Assembly (NCBI GenBank): GCA_051878835.1 | Contig: JBJEKW010000037.1 | Span: 1 to 53,130, forward strand | Reading direction: 5' to 3' | Origin: Olsenella_K sp051878835 | Lineage (GTDB): Bacteria > Actinomycetota > Coriobacteriia > Coriobacteriales > Atopobiaceae | DNA length: 53,130 nt | Part shown: positions 8,197 to 16,303 of the stretch, one piece after another | Position numbering within the stretch: position 1 is the first letter of the stretch | Layout of the letters: each line of letters opens with the position of its first letter | Position numbers and translations under genes: made by a program | Notes under the pieces: model-generated | Seen by the model: the letters and a program-made list of their open reading frames with translations, nothing else | The model's database searches: none | What the model was told of the DNA's origin: nothing

Positions 8197-8514
8197 ATGG
8201 AGAACACAGTAGACATATTCAAGGCTCTGTCCAACCAGAAGCGCCTCCAGATACTGGAGTGGCTGCGCGACCCCGAGACGAACTTCCCGCCCCAGGGGTT
8301 GCACATCCCGGAGGGGGACAGCTTCGACAACAGCGTGTGCGTGGGATCCATCTGTGAGAAGCTCGACGCATCGCAGTCCACGACCTCGCACTACCTGGAC
8401 ATGCTGCAGCGCGCAGGGCTTCTGGAGTCAAGGCGCTTTGGCAAATGGACCTACTACCGCCGAAACGAGGAGGCAATCCAGCGCCTGGGGAAGTTCATCC
8501 AGAACGACCTGTAG
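8197..8514 (+). CDS. ArsR-family winged-helix regulator
   Basis: This 105-residue protein has the ArsR fold: an N-terminal helix with IFKALSNQKRLQILEWL, recognition helix DASQSTTSHYLDMLQRAGLL and the wing ESRRFGKWTYYRRN. A 20-residue insertion (DPETNFPPQG to DNS) before the third helix is shared with a subgroup of ArsR proteins. At the metal-box position the usual CVC reads VCVGSIC (Cys48 and Cys53), so a classical As/Sb site is not intact and the signal may be different. No Shine-Dalgarno is visible before the ATG at 8197, which fits leaderless translation; ATGs at 8185 and 8188 are in frame but would overlap the -10. No obvious target gene lies beside it, so it may act elsewhere or only on itself. 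Confidence 0.8.
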   Translation: MENTVDIFKALSNQKRLQILEWLRDPETNFPPQGLHIPEGDSFDNSVCVGSICEKLDASQSTTSHYLDMLQRAGLLESRRFGKWTYYRRNEEAIQRLGKFIQNDL

Positions 8515-8604
8515 CATGGATAGGAACTGTGACTGGGTCGGGGACGCTCATTCTTTCAGGTAACTGCCCCCCTGTTCGTGCTGGTGCCCGCCGTTAGCGT
8601 GCAC

Positions 8605-8634
8605 AAAAAAGGCCAGACGGAAAACCGCCTGGCC
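8605..8634 (-). terminator. Terminator of the tRNA-Pro gene
   Basis: On the minus strand GGCCAGGCGG pairs with CCGTCTGGCC (8625-8634 with 8611-8620; one G-U) around TTTT and is followed by TTTTTTG. It is 14 bases after the mature tRNA end. Confidence 0.9.
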
Positions 8635-8648
8635 TGCAGATTCGTGGT

Positions 8649-8721
<73 letters not shown>

Positions 8722-8750
8722 TTGTGCGAACTTCTTGCTCGCGGGTATGT

Positions 8751-8779
8751 ACTCTACCACGTGGCAGCCTCCAGAACAA
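8751..8779 (-). promoter_or_regulatory. tRNA-Pro promoter
   Basis: On the minus strand TTGTTC (8774-8779) and TAGAGT (8751-8756) are exactly 17 bases apart. The predicted start lies about 20 bases before the mature tRNA 5' end. Confidence 0.55.
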
Positions 8780-8947
8780 GAAAATCTTTATCGACAATTC
8801 GAGCCGTCCTCATTCATTCGAAACCGTCGGCCTTTCGTCAAGTTGTCCAATTTGCCCAACGGGCGAATAGACGCGAGGGCGTGGGGTATCTCAGAAAAGT
8901 CGATTTCACCATCGACGCAAGGACATCCACGTCGAGAGGACGCAACT

Positions 8948-9958
8948 ATGTTGAAGCGTGGACAGACCCGTTCTGCCAGCGGCACGCCCGACCCCAAGGC
9001 TGCCAGCGAACCCCAGACCCAGGCAGCCTCGGCCACCTCTGCGAAGGCTCAGGCACCAGGCGCTGCCGAGCCAGCACAGGTCGAAGGCGCCGCCGCTGGC
9101 AAAGTGGACGGCAGACAGGCGGAAGCCCCCAAGTCCAAGGATTCCGGCCAGGTACAGGGCCAGAAGGACGCTACACAGGGCGACACCGCCGGCACCCAGC
9201 ACCATGCCGGCGGGCAGACGGTCATCCTGGAGAAGGTGGCCCCCTCCTTTGAGTCGAAGCTGCGCCACAACATACTAAAGATGCCTGACGCCGCCTGGGA
9301 GGCCAGCGGCATCCGCATCTTTGGCAGAAAGATCCGCACGCTGGTCTACACGACCGACCTCGCCATCATAAAGAACTGCAACGCCGATGCGGTCTTTGCC
9401 GTGTACCCCTTCACCCCGCAGCAGTCCATCAGCAACGCCATCATCAGCGCGTCCAGCATGCCGGTGTTCTGCGGCGTGGGCGGTGGCACCACCAGGGGCG
9501 TCCGCACGGTCATGCTGGCTCGCGACGTCGAGTGCCAGGGTGCCATGGGCGTCGTGCTGAACTCGCCCGTGTCTGACGTCAACCTGCGCGCGGTCGCCAT
9601 GTCGGTGGACATCCCCACGGTCATCACGGTGGTCAGCGCCCAGACCAACATCCAGAGGCGCCTGGACGCCGGCGCCGCCATCATAAACGTGGCCGGTGGC
9701 AAGGACACCCCCGACATCGTGGCAAAGATCCGCAGTGACCATCCCGGCATCCCCATCATCGCGTCGGGTGGAAAGACCAACGAGTCGATTAAGGCCACCA
9801 TCGACGCCGGCGCCAACGCCATCACCTACACCCCGCCCGCGGCCCATGAGCTCTTCTCAAAGATGATGGACCAGTACCGCGAGGACGCCCCGAAGACCGA
9901 GCAGCGCGAGCGCACGGCGACGGACATCCTGCGTGCCGCCGGTCTGATCCACGGCTGA
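8948..9958 (+). CDS. TIM-barrel protein of unknown function with disordered N-terminus
   Basis: The 336-residue product has an Ala/Gln/Pro/Lys-rich N-terminal tail of about 80 residues without predicted fold, then a beta/alpha barrel from about residue 85. The barrel blocks are KIRTLVYTTDLAIIKNCNAD, AVYPFTPQQSISNAIISA, PVFCGVGGGTTRG, GAMGVVLNSPVSD, DAGAAIINVAGG, PIIASGGKTNESI and DAGANAITYTPP. The last three resemble phosphate-binding strands of PRAI/IGPS-like barrels. Homologues in Firmicutes are commonly labelled 'hydrolase' without experimental support. The ATG at 8948 follows GAGAGGA at a good distance. The long tail is not usual for the family, so an internal start near residue 75 cannot be excluded. 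It is monocistronic or the first gene ahead of the 10166 gene. Confidence 0.75.
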   Translation: MLKRGQTRSASGTPDPKAASEPQTQAASATSAKAQAPGAAEPAQVEGAAAGKVDGRQAEAPKSKDSGQVQGQKDATQGDTAGTQHHAGGQTVILEKVAPSFESKLRHNILKMPDAAWEASGIRIFGRKIRTLVYTTDLAIIKNCNADAVFAVYPFTPQQSISNAIISASSMPVFCGVGGGTTRGVRTVMLARDVECQGAMGVVLNSPVSDVNLRAVAMSVDIPTVITVVSAQTNIQRRLDAGAAIINVAGGKDTPDIVAKIRSDHPGIPIIASGGKTNESIKATIDAGANAITYTPPAAHELFSKMMDQYREDAPKTEQRERTATDILRAAGLIHG

Positions 9959-10096
9959 GCGAACGGGTGCGGAATTACGTGATCTACCAGGCATTTTATG
10001 ACCAATCGGGCCGGTGTTGCCTCCTTGGCTGAATTGCCTGGGGATTTTTGCCCGACGGGGCGAATATTGGACTATCCTCGATTGCACGGATTTCCC

Positions 10097-10128
10097 GGGC
10101 GCGCCGCATGTGCGGAGGTGGCGCGCCC
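10097..10128 (+). repeat. GC-rich stem-loop in the leader of the 10166 gene
   Basis: GGGCGCGCC (10097-10105) and GGCGCGCCC (10120-10128) form a perfect 9-bp stem, with an inner CCGCA/TGCGG alternative pairing. Only TTTGC follows. It may be an attenuator for the downstream gene or a terminator for the TIM-barrel gene. Confidence 0.5.
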
Positions 10129-10165
10129 TTTGCAACCGCACCCATGAAATGCAGGGGGATAGCAC

Positions 10166-13100
10166 ATGTCGTCTTTGACACAGGCTCTGGGGTACCTATC
10201 GGAAGTCACGAAGTTCGCCTCTCAGGGTCCCGTGTCATACGGCATGGGGGAGTGCGTCTGCCTGGTGCGTCCCTACACGGTCATCGCCGGCGTGCTGTCG
10301 AAGGCGGACACCGACCGGCTGGTGGACGACTTCTGCAACGTGCACGGGGGCAGCCTGGACGGCTACGGCAGGGTGCCCGTGGTCATATCGCTGCGCACGC
10401 TGGTGTACGACGACCCCCGCCGCTCCGCGAAGGGCCTGGTTCTTCTGCCCGCCATGCTGGACATCAACGGCAGGCTGTCGGTGGACCTGGGCACCCAGCA
10501 GCCTTGGATTCCCCTGGAGCGTCTGAGCGCGCCGGGCTCTGCCCCCAGGGCCATCACGGTGGGTTCGCTGGCCGACTACCGTCACTTCCAGATAGAGCAC
10601 CAGGCCGAGTTTGCCGACCCCGTCACGTGGGGCGTGTACGTGGACCTGGCCATCAGCATGTTCGACACCATCTGCCACCTGGACTCCGAGGGCCTGGCGG
10701 ACTCCCGGTGCCGTGTCGACACCGAGCTATGTCGCATAAAGTGCCTGGCAATGCCGGAGCCCACGCTGACCGCGTCCAACGTGTTCGCCCACCTGGGACA
10801 GGCTCCTATGGGCATGGGCGCAGCCGACACGGGAGTGCTCAACGCCACCATGCCGCCCGTCCTGAAGCCGTACTTCGCAGGCGCGCCGGACGACGACGAG
10901 GACTCCGCCCCCACGCTGACGCTCAGCCGACTGGACCTGGAGCAGGCCGATGCCGAGCGCGAGGCCCCCAGTGCCGCCTCCGCGGCCAGCGCCGGCAAGG
11001 CGCAGGGCCAGAAGGGCGAGGGTGTGCGCGGTACGCTGCCCGCGGCGCACGACGACCGCGCGCTGGACGCGCCGAAGGACCCCACCTCGCTGCGCGCCAC
11101 CGACCGACTGATGCAGAACGCGAAACTGCGCCGGGGCTCCTGCCAGGCCACCACGCAGCTGTCTCCCGACTCCTATGACGCCTTGCGCGACCTGTGCGCG
11201 GAGCCGCGCGAGCCCCTGAGCTGCGTGCAGGTGCCCCTGGGCGACGAGGCGCTGCGCCTGGCCACGTCCCTGGCGGCGCAGCGCGTGACCGAGTGCGCCG
11301 TGCGCGGAGAGGACGAGCCCCTGGTGGTGCTGGGCGTCTCCAGCGGCGTCTTCAGGCGCCGCGTGTCGCGGGCGCTGGACGAAGCGCTCCCCAGCGAGGC
11401 GTCCATCCTGTACAGGCCCTGGCTGCGCCGTGGCTTCGTGAAGGCGGAGCTGCCCCGCGTGACGCAGGAGTTCCTGGACTCAGCGCAGGCCGCGCTGGGC
11501 AGGCCCCACGCCACTCCCGAGGCGGCGGCGGGCGCCATTGCGGCGCTCCTGCGCCGTATCGACCAGCTGCGCTGCGAGCTGGTGGACGGCTACGCCGAGG
11601 TGCGCACTGCCTCTGACCTGGCCCGACAGCAGGAGGAGCGTCTGCTGGCGCTGGCACGCCTGCGAGACGAGCATGCCAGGGCCCAGGCCCGCCTGGAGTA
11701 CTGGAGCCACCTTGCCGAGCAGGGGCGCGCACACCGCGCCCTGGGCCGCGGCAGGGGAGGCCAGCGTGCCTCCATCGAGGAGGGCGCCCAGGAGGGCGAG
11801 GCGCTCGCGCTGGGCTGCCAGACGCTGGACGAGGTGGTCTCCGCCTACGCCAAGCTGGTGCAGCAGCAGAAGGACAAGCTGGCGTCCACGCGCCGCGAGA
11901 CCGCAAAGCTGGAGCTGCGCGTAAAGCGACACTCGCTGTCGGGCACGCGCGGCGCCGAGGACGTTGCCACGCTGGTTCAGCTGTGCCAGCTGGACCGCGC
12001 AAAGAAGCGCCAGCTGGACTCGCTCTTCTCGGGCGGACAGCTGAATGCCCAGCGACTGGACAAGGTGCTGGACCAGACGGTCCGGCCCTGCGAGTTCTGG
12101 CTGGCCGTGCACCTGTACGAGGCACGCGAGCTGGCATCGGGCAGGGTCGGGCGCATGCCGCGCTGGCGCACCGTCGCAACCATATACGAGATTCCCGGGC
12201 TCGTGGGGAAGCTGACGGGGCAGCCCCCCATCGACCTCCTGCTGTGCCTGCGCGCCGAGCGCATGCGCACGCCGCAGGCGCTGTCGTGCCTGGCACTGTG
12301 CCGTCGTGCAGTGGTCATGGGCGACCAGGCGGGCATAGGCCCGCGCTGGGAGCTGGACCCCCAGGCAGACCACGACATAGCCAGGCTGACCATGAGCGCG
12401 GCGGGCTGGGACTTCGTCCGCTCGCACGACATCGGCGCCTCCGCTCCGCAGCGCTTCCTGGGCGCCACCGTGAAGGCCTGCAGCGCCTCGCCCAGGACGC
12501 TGTACCAGCTGTCGAGCCTGGCGCCCAGCACGGGCGTGCTGGCGGAGTTCCGCTCGAAGGCGTTCTACGACGGGCGGGCCAGCTCGGCTCCGGAGCCCGG
12601 CGTATCGGCACTCTACGTGTTTGACGACGGGCCCAGCAACCCCGAGCGCGTGGGCAACAGCCTTCGCAGTTCCGCCGAGGCGCAGCGCCTGGTCGACTGG
12701 CTGCAGGCCCACTTCGCGCAGCTGCGCAGGCGCTACGGCGTCGGCGATGCCGCGTCGGACGTCCCGTTCGCCTGCGTCGTCACGCCTTACACCTCGCATG
12801 CGCAGCTGGTGTCCAACCTGCTGTGCTCCACCGACGCGACCATGGCCAGGATGGTGCAGGTTCGCACCATCCGCCAGGCATCGGGCGAGCAGGCACCGCT
12901 GGTCATATTCTCCGGCGTCACCAGCGTGGAGCAGCTGAACCACGACTTCACCTTCGGCGTGTCGTCGCTTCTGTGCGTGGCTTCTGCCCTTGCGCAGAAG
13001 GCCCTTGCGGTCTTTTGCGACGACAGCTGGAGGGGCCAGGGCACGCAGTCCAGCCTGGCCGTGGGCCAGCTGTTCCTGTGCGCCACGCCCTGGACGGACG

Positions 13101-13987
13101 ACCCCACGCCCGCGACTCCCGGCACGAGTCAGGACGAGGGCGACGCGGACGAGGATGCCGACACAACAGATGTCTCCGGTGCGGGTGATGGCTCTGACTC
13201 GGCTAATGGCGTCGCCGCGACGGCCGAGGCTGAGGCGGCAGATGATGATCAGTCCGGTGCTGATGACGCCACTGTGGAGAGCGACCAGTCCGAGGACTCC
13301 GATGGTCCCGCGACAACCGACAGCACAGAAGGGGCAACGGTCGAAGACCAGTCCGAGGATGCTCCGGTGGCTGACACTACGATGGCAAAGGGCTACGCGC
13401 CGGTCGCTTCTACGGATGAGCCTCAGGGCAGCGCACCTGGCACCGACGCCGAGGATGGCCAGGCGCAGGTCGACGACCAAGCTGCTGGTCAGCCAAGCTC
13501 TTCTTCGCAGCGTGAAGACCAGGACGCCCCTGCGGGCGATGACACCCCTACGGATGAGACGGACGACGACACCGACGGCGACGCTTCCGTCAAAGAGGCG
13601 CCATCCGATGACGAGACCCAAACGTACGCCTCTGATAACGACGCGGTCAAGAAGGACGCGTCGGCCGAAGACCTCGAGGACGACGGCCAGCAGGCCGCTC
13701 CCCGCATATACGCCACGCTAGCGCAGGTGCTCCACGAGCTCTACGTCAGCCAGAGGCTGGACTTCGAGCCCGAGGAGGACACGACGTTCAGGTGGCTCCA
13801 GCGCGACGGCTTCGTGATGGTGTCGAGCGCCCGCGACGGGTCCATCGGCTGGGTGCCCACGCAGCGCGGCATCCGCTGCGGCATGGTGCCGTGCCAGCAC
13901 GACGACGGCTCGCTGTGGTGCGGCATGTCAGACGGTGCAGCCGAGTACGTCCTGGCCAGCGTGCAGCTGCATTCAAGGCGCCGATAG
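10166..13987 (+). CDS. Degenerate SF1 (DNA2/UPF1-like) pseudo-helicase with acidic tail
   Basis: The 1273-residue protein reads as an SF1 helicase in layout but with dead motifs. An N-terminal domain (about 20-170) has the DINGRL...PWIPLERL...ITVGSLADY pattern of that group. At 354-363 VQVPLGDEAL sits where Walker A (xQGPPGTGKT) should be, without Gly-Lys-Thr. LVVLGVSSGVFRRRV (386-400) matches motif Ia. A helical, probably coiled-coil insertion spans about 455-640. IDLLLCLRAERM (689-700) replaces the DEA Walker B. VVMGDQAGIGP (716-726) replaces GDxxQLPP. FRSKAFYDG (795-803), CVVTPYTSHAQL (870-881) and TIRQASGEQAPLVIFS (901-916) match motifs IV-V without the key Gln/Arg, and the motif VI arginines are absent near 933-950. 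Residues 980-1180 are an Asp/Glu/Ser/Thr-rich tail, and a small folded end (1180-1270) follows. Domain equivalence is my reading by eye; function is unknown, and ATP hydrolysis is unlikely. Confidence 0.75.
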   Translation: MSSLTQALGYLSEVTKFASQGPVSYGMGECVCLVRPYTVIAGVLSKADTDRLVDDFCNVHGGSLDGYGRVPVVISLRTLVYDDPRRSAKGLVLLPAMLDINGRLSVDLGTQQPWIPLERLSAPGSAPRAITVGSLADYRHFQIEHQAEFADPVTWGVYVDLAISMFDTICHLDSEGLADSRCRVDTELCRIKCLAMPEPTLTASNVFAHLGQAPMGMGAADTGVLNATMPPVLKPYFAGAPDDDEDSAPTLTLSRLDLEQADAEREAPSAASAASAGKAQGQKGEGVRGTLPAAHDDRALDAPKDPTSLRATDRLMQNAKLRRGSCQATTQLSPDSYDALRDLCAEPREPLSCVQVPLGDEALRLATSLAAQRVTECAVRGEDEPLVVLGVSSGVFRRRVSRALDEALPSEASILYRPWLRRGFVKAELPRVTQEFLDSAQAALGRPHATPEAAAGAIAALLRRIDQLRCELVDGYAEVRTASDLARQQEERLLALARLRDEHARAQARLEYWSHLAEQGRAHRALGRGRGGQRASIEEGAQEGEALALGCQTLDEVVSAYAKLVQQQKDKLASTRRETAKLELRVKRHSLSGTRGAEDVATLVQLCQLDRAKKRQLDSLFSGGQLNAQRLDKVLDQTVRPCEFWLAVHLYEARELASGRVGRMPRWRTVATIYEIPGLVGKLTGQPPIDLLLCLRAERMRTPQALSCLALCRRAVVMGDQAGIGPRWELDPQADHDIARLTMSAAGWDFVRSHDIGASAPQRFLGATVKACSASPRTLYQLSSLAPSTGVLAEFRSKAFYDGRASSAPEPGVSALYVFDDGPSNPERVGNSLRSSAEAQRLVDWLQAHFAQLRRRYGVGDAASDVPFACVVTPYTSHAQLVSNLLCSTDATMARMVQVRTIRQASGEQAPLVIFSGVTSVEQLNHDFTFGVSSLLCVASALAQKALAVFCDDSWRGQGTQSSLAVGQLFLCATPWTDDPTPATPGTSQDEGDADEDADTTDVSGAGDGSDSANGVAATAEAEAADDDQSGADDATVESDQSEDSDGPATTDSTEGATVEDQSEDAPVADTTMAKGYAPVASTDEPQGSAPGTDAEDGQAQVDDQAAGQPSSSSQREDQDAPAGDDTPTDETDDDTDGDASVKEAPSDDETQTYASDNDAVKKDASAEDLEDDGQQAAPRIYATLAQVLHELYVSQRLDFEPEEDTTFRWLQRDGFVMVSSARDGSIGWVPTQRGIRCGMVPCQHDDGSLWCGMSDGAAEYVLASVQLHSRRR

Positions 13988-13995
13988 GCCGTTCG

Positions 13996-14039
13996 GTCGT
14001 CCGGGGCGCAGAACCCAGCCGGGCTCTGCGCCGGACGAC
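13996..14039 (+). terminator. Strong stem-loop after the pseudo-helicase gene
   Basis: GTCGTCC (13996-14002) pairs with GGACGAC (14033-14039), and GGCGCAGA (14005-14012) with TCTGCGCC (14025-14032), with a 2-base bulge. No T-run follows, so it is either a U-less terminator or an mRNA 3' end stabiliser. Confidence 0.5.
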
Positions 14040-14073
14040 TGCGACGCCGGCTGCCGGAATAGATGGAAGATTG

Positions 14074-14101
14074 TTGGTTCCCCGAGTCTTTGGGGTAACA
14101 T
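14074..14101 (+). promoter_or_regulatory. Possible promoter for the 14144 gene
   Basis: TTGGTT (14074-14079) and TAACAT (14096-14101) are 16 bases apart. The match is moderate. Confidence 0.35.
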
Positions 14102-14143
14102 CAACGTGTCTGTGACGGCAATGCTAGGCGGAAGGGCTCCGAG

Positions 14144-14905
14144 GTGGCTTCAAAGTCTGAAAGAGCGAAAGAGACCCTGAGGGAGTACGCGGCTCCGGAT
14201 GCGGCCGAGTCCCAGGCGGCTGGTACCGTGACCGCGCCTGTGGGCACCTCCCAGAACCCCTCGCACCAGGTGGTCACCGTCGCGAACTTCATCACGCTGT
14301 GCCGGTTTGCGCTGACTATCGTGTTCCTGGTGCTCTTCGTGAACCACGGGAGCCGGGTTGTCGCGCTGTGCTGCTATGCCATCGCCGCCATCACCGACTT
14401 TTTGGACGGCCAGGTCGCGCGCCGTACGCAGACGGTCAGCTGGGTCGGAAAGATCATGGACCCCATCATGGACCGCGTGTTGCTGTTCACGGGCGTCCTG
14501 GGCCTCATGATCACGGGCGAGCTGCCCATCTGGGTTGCCGTGTTCGTCATCGGCCGTGACGCCTACCTGGCCGTCGGGGCTATGATCTTGCGTCGCTATC
14601 GCAAGCGCCCGGTCGACGTCGTCTACATCGGCAAGGTCACGACGGCCCTCCTGATGGCGGGCTTCGTCGATTTGCTGCTGGACGTTCCCCAGGTGAGTGG
14701 CCTCGGGCTGGTCAGCGTGGGCTGGCTTCCCGGGCTTAACGCCACGTCCGCCGCGCTGGGCATCTTCTTTGTCTACGCGGGTATCGTGTGCTCCACCATC
14801 ACCGCAATCATCTACACGCGCGAGGGCCTGGCCATTCGCAAGGCAGCGCTTCAGGCACGCGCCGCCCACGGCAACGCCGCGGCTATCACCTCCCACAGGG
14901 GCTAG
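14144..14905 (+). CDS. CDP-alcohol phosphatidyltransferase (PgsA/Cls-like paralogue)
   Basis: This 253-residue membrane enzyme has the full CDP-alcohol phosphotransferase signature D-x2-DG-x2-AR-x8-G-x3-D-x3-D, seen as TDFLDGQVARRTQ...GKIMDPIMDR. These enzymes move a phosphatidyl group from CDP-diacylglycerol to an alcohol (glycerol-3-phosphate, inositol phosphate or phosphatidylglycerol) with release of CMP. About six membrane helices are visible, with a polar N-terminal extension of about 45 residues. A second, shorter family member lies at 39426-40049 in the usual pgsA context, so this copy may have a different acceptor, for example in cardiolipin or PI synthesis; the acceptor cannot be read. 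The start is a GTG at 14144 after GGAAGGG. A D,D-carboxypeptidase gene follows. Confidence 0.85.
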   Translation: MASKSERAKETLREYAAPDAAESQAAGTVTAPVGTSQNPSHQVVTVANFITLCRFALTIVFLVLFVNHGSRVVALCCYAIAAITDFLDGQVARRTQTVSWVGKIMDPIMDRVLLFTGVLGLMITGELPIWVAVFVIGRDAYLAVGAMILRRYRKRPVDVVYIGKVTTALLMAGFVDLLLDVPQVSGLGLVSVGWLPGLNATSAALGIFFVYAGIVCSTITAIIYTREGLAIRKAALQARAAHGNAAAITSHRG

Positions 14906-14955
14906 TCCACCTGCCGGCTGGGCACGGGCTTCTTGGCAAGCTTGTGGCCATGTGT

Positions 14956-14992
14956 GCAAACCCCGCAGTCCAATCGGGCGCATGGGGTTTGC
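14956..14992 (+). repeat. Stem-loop between the phosphatidyltransferase and dacA-like genes
   Basis: GCAAACCCC (14956-14964) and GGGGTTTGC (14984-14992) form a perfect 9-bp stem with a 19-base loop. The loop contains CCAATCGGG, a 9-mer also seen upstream of two other genes in this window. No T-run follows. Confidence 0.5.
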
Positions 14993-15091
14993 GGTAGGGT
15001 AAAAAGGCTCCGCGGGGTATGGACATCTGACTTTCCTGGCACGTTCCCGCGCCGCGCATTACCGGAAGGCGTCGTTTTGGAGGCTCACTGC

Positions 15092-16303
15092 ATGCGTTCT
15101 TCTATAAGGCTTATGGCTGCCTGGATGCTGGCACTGGTGCTGTCGCTGGGCGTGGTCGTGTTCGCCCTGCCCACGCAGGCCATGGCGGAGGGGTCCGGTG
15201 ACGCTTCGCAGTCCCAGGCCCAGGACTCCTCGGACGAGCCGAACCTGACGCAGGCCCAGGCCGCATACGTCACGGACCAGGCGGGCAACGTCCTGTATGC
15301 AAAGAACGAGGACCAGCAGATGCCCATGGCCTCCATCACGAAGATCATGACCGCCATGGTGGCGCTGGACTCGGGCAAGTCCCTGGACGACATCTGCACC
15401 ATCACGGTGCCCGACCTGCAGGCCGACGCCCAGATGGCGGGCTACGTAGCCACCGACACGCCGACGTTCGGCGAGCTCATGCGCGTCATGCTGGTGTACT
15501 CCGCCAACGACGCCGCGTACAACATCGCAGTGAACGTGGCCGGCTCCGAGGACGCGTTCGTGGACCTCATGAACCAGAAGGCCCAGGAGCTGGGCATGAC
15601 AAGCACGCACTTCAGCAACCCGCACGGCCTGGCCGAGGACGACCACTACTCCACGGCGAAGGACCTCGTGATCATGGGCCGCTATGCCCTGGAGCACTAC
15701 CCGCTCATAGCACAGCTGGTGTCCACCGAGTCCACCACGGGCACGGTCAACGGCCAGCAGGTCACATTCTCCTCCACGGACAAGCTGCTGAGCACCTACT
15801 CGGGGGCGCGTGGCATAAAGACCGGTACCGTCGAGACGGGTACGTGCTTTCTGGGCGCATCCGAGCGCCAGAACGTGCAGCTCTTCTCGTGCGTGCTGGG
15901 CTGCACCACCGACGCGGGCAGGTTCGCCGACACCGCGGCGCTGTGGGACTGGGCCTACCAGAAGTACAATCGCATCACCATGTCGACCACGAAGTGGCTT
16001 CTGGGCCTGCGAACGTATGCGTACGACTTCTCGACGAAGGTGGCCTACGTGGGCACCCAGAACAGCACGGGGCTGGCATGGCCGGACGGCAGCGACGTGA
16101 CGTACCAGACGGTGGCCCCCACCCAGGCGGCTCTTCTGGAGAACGGCAACGACTACGGCTGGTCGCTGTGGATGCAGGACGACCGCACGCTGGGCTACGG
16201 CTTCTATGGCACGAGGGCCAAACTGGTGAGGAACGTGTCGGCCTGGCCCGTGTTCGAGCTGCCGCTGTTCTATTCGGATAGTCAGCTGGGGATGAGCAAG
16301 TGA
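15092..16303 (+). CDS. D-alanyl-D-alanine carboxypeptidase (low-mass PBP, DacA type)
   Basis: This serine peptidase trims the terminal D-Ala from peptidoglycan stem peptides outside the membrane. The 403-residue protein begins with a signal sequence (basic start, hydrophobic 8-26, cleavage likely near QAMAEG). It carries all three penicillin-binding motifs: SITK at 81-84 with the nucleophile Ser81, SAN at 137-139, and KTG at 243-245 (RGIKTGTVETG). A C-terminal region of about 110 residues follows without a clear membrane anchor, so the protein may be secreted or loosely bound. GGAGG at 15079-15083 precedes the ATG by 8 bases. The stop codon overlaps the start of the GcvT-like gene, so the two are co-translated. 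Confidence 0.9.
   Translation: MRSSIRLMAAWMLALVLSLGVVVFALPTQAMAEGSGDASQSQAQDSSDEPNLTQAQAAYVTDQAGNVLYAKNEDQQMPMASITKIMTAMVALDSGKSLDDICTITVPDLQADAQMAGYVATDTPTFGELMRVMLVYSANDAAYNIAVNVAGSEDAFVDLMNQKAQELGMTSTHFSNPHGLAEDDHYSTAKDLVIMGRYALEHYPLIAQLVSTESTTGTVNGQQVTFSSTDKLLSTYSGARGIKTGTVETGTCFLGASERQNVQLFSCVLGCTTDAGRFADTAALWDWAYQKYNRITMSTTKWLLGLRTYAYDFSTKVAYVGTQNSTGLAWPDGSDVTYQTVAPTQAALLENGNDYGWSLWMQDDRTLGYGFYGTRAKLVRNVSAWPVFELPLFYSDSQLGMSK

Noticed and set aside
11480..13621. 713-residue minus-strand frame opposite the pseudo-helicase
   Set aside because: It is a GC-rich antisense shadow with low-complexity translation and no motif; the plus-strand frame has family-like blocks.
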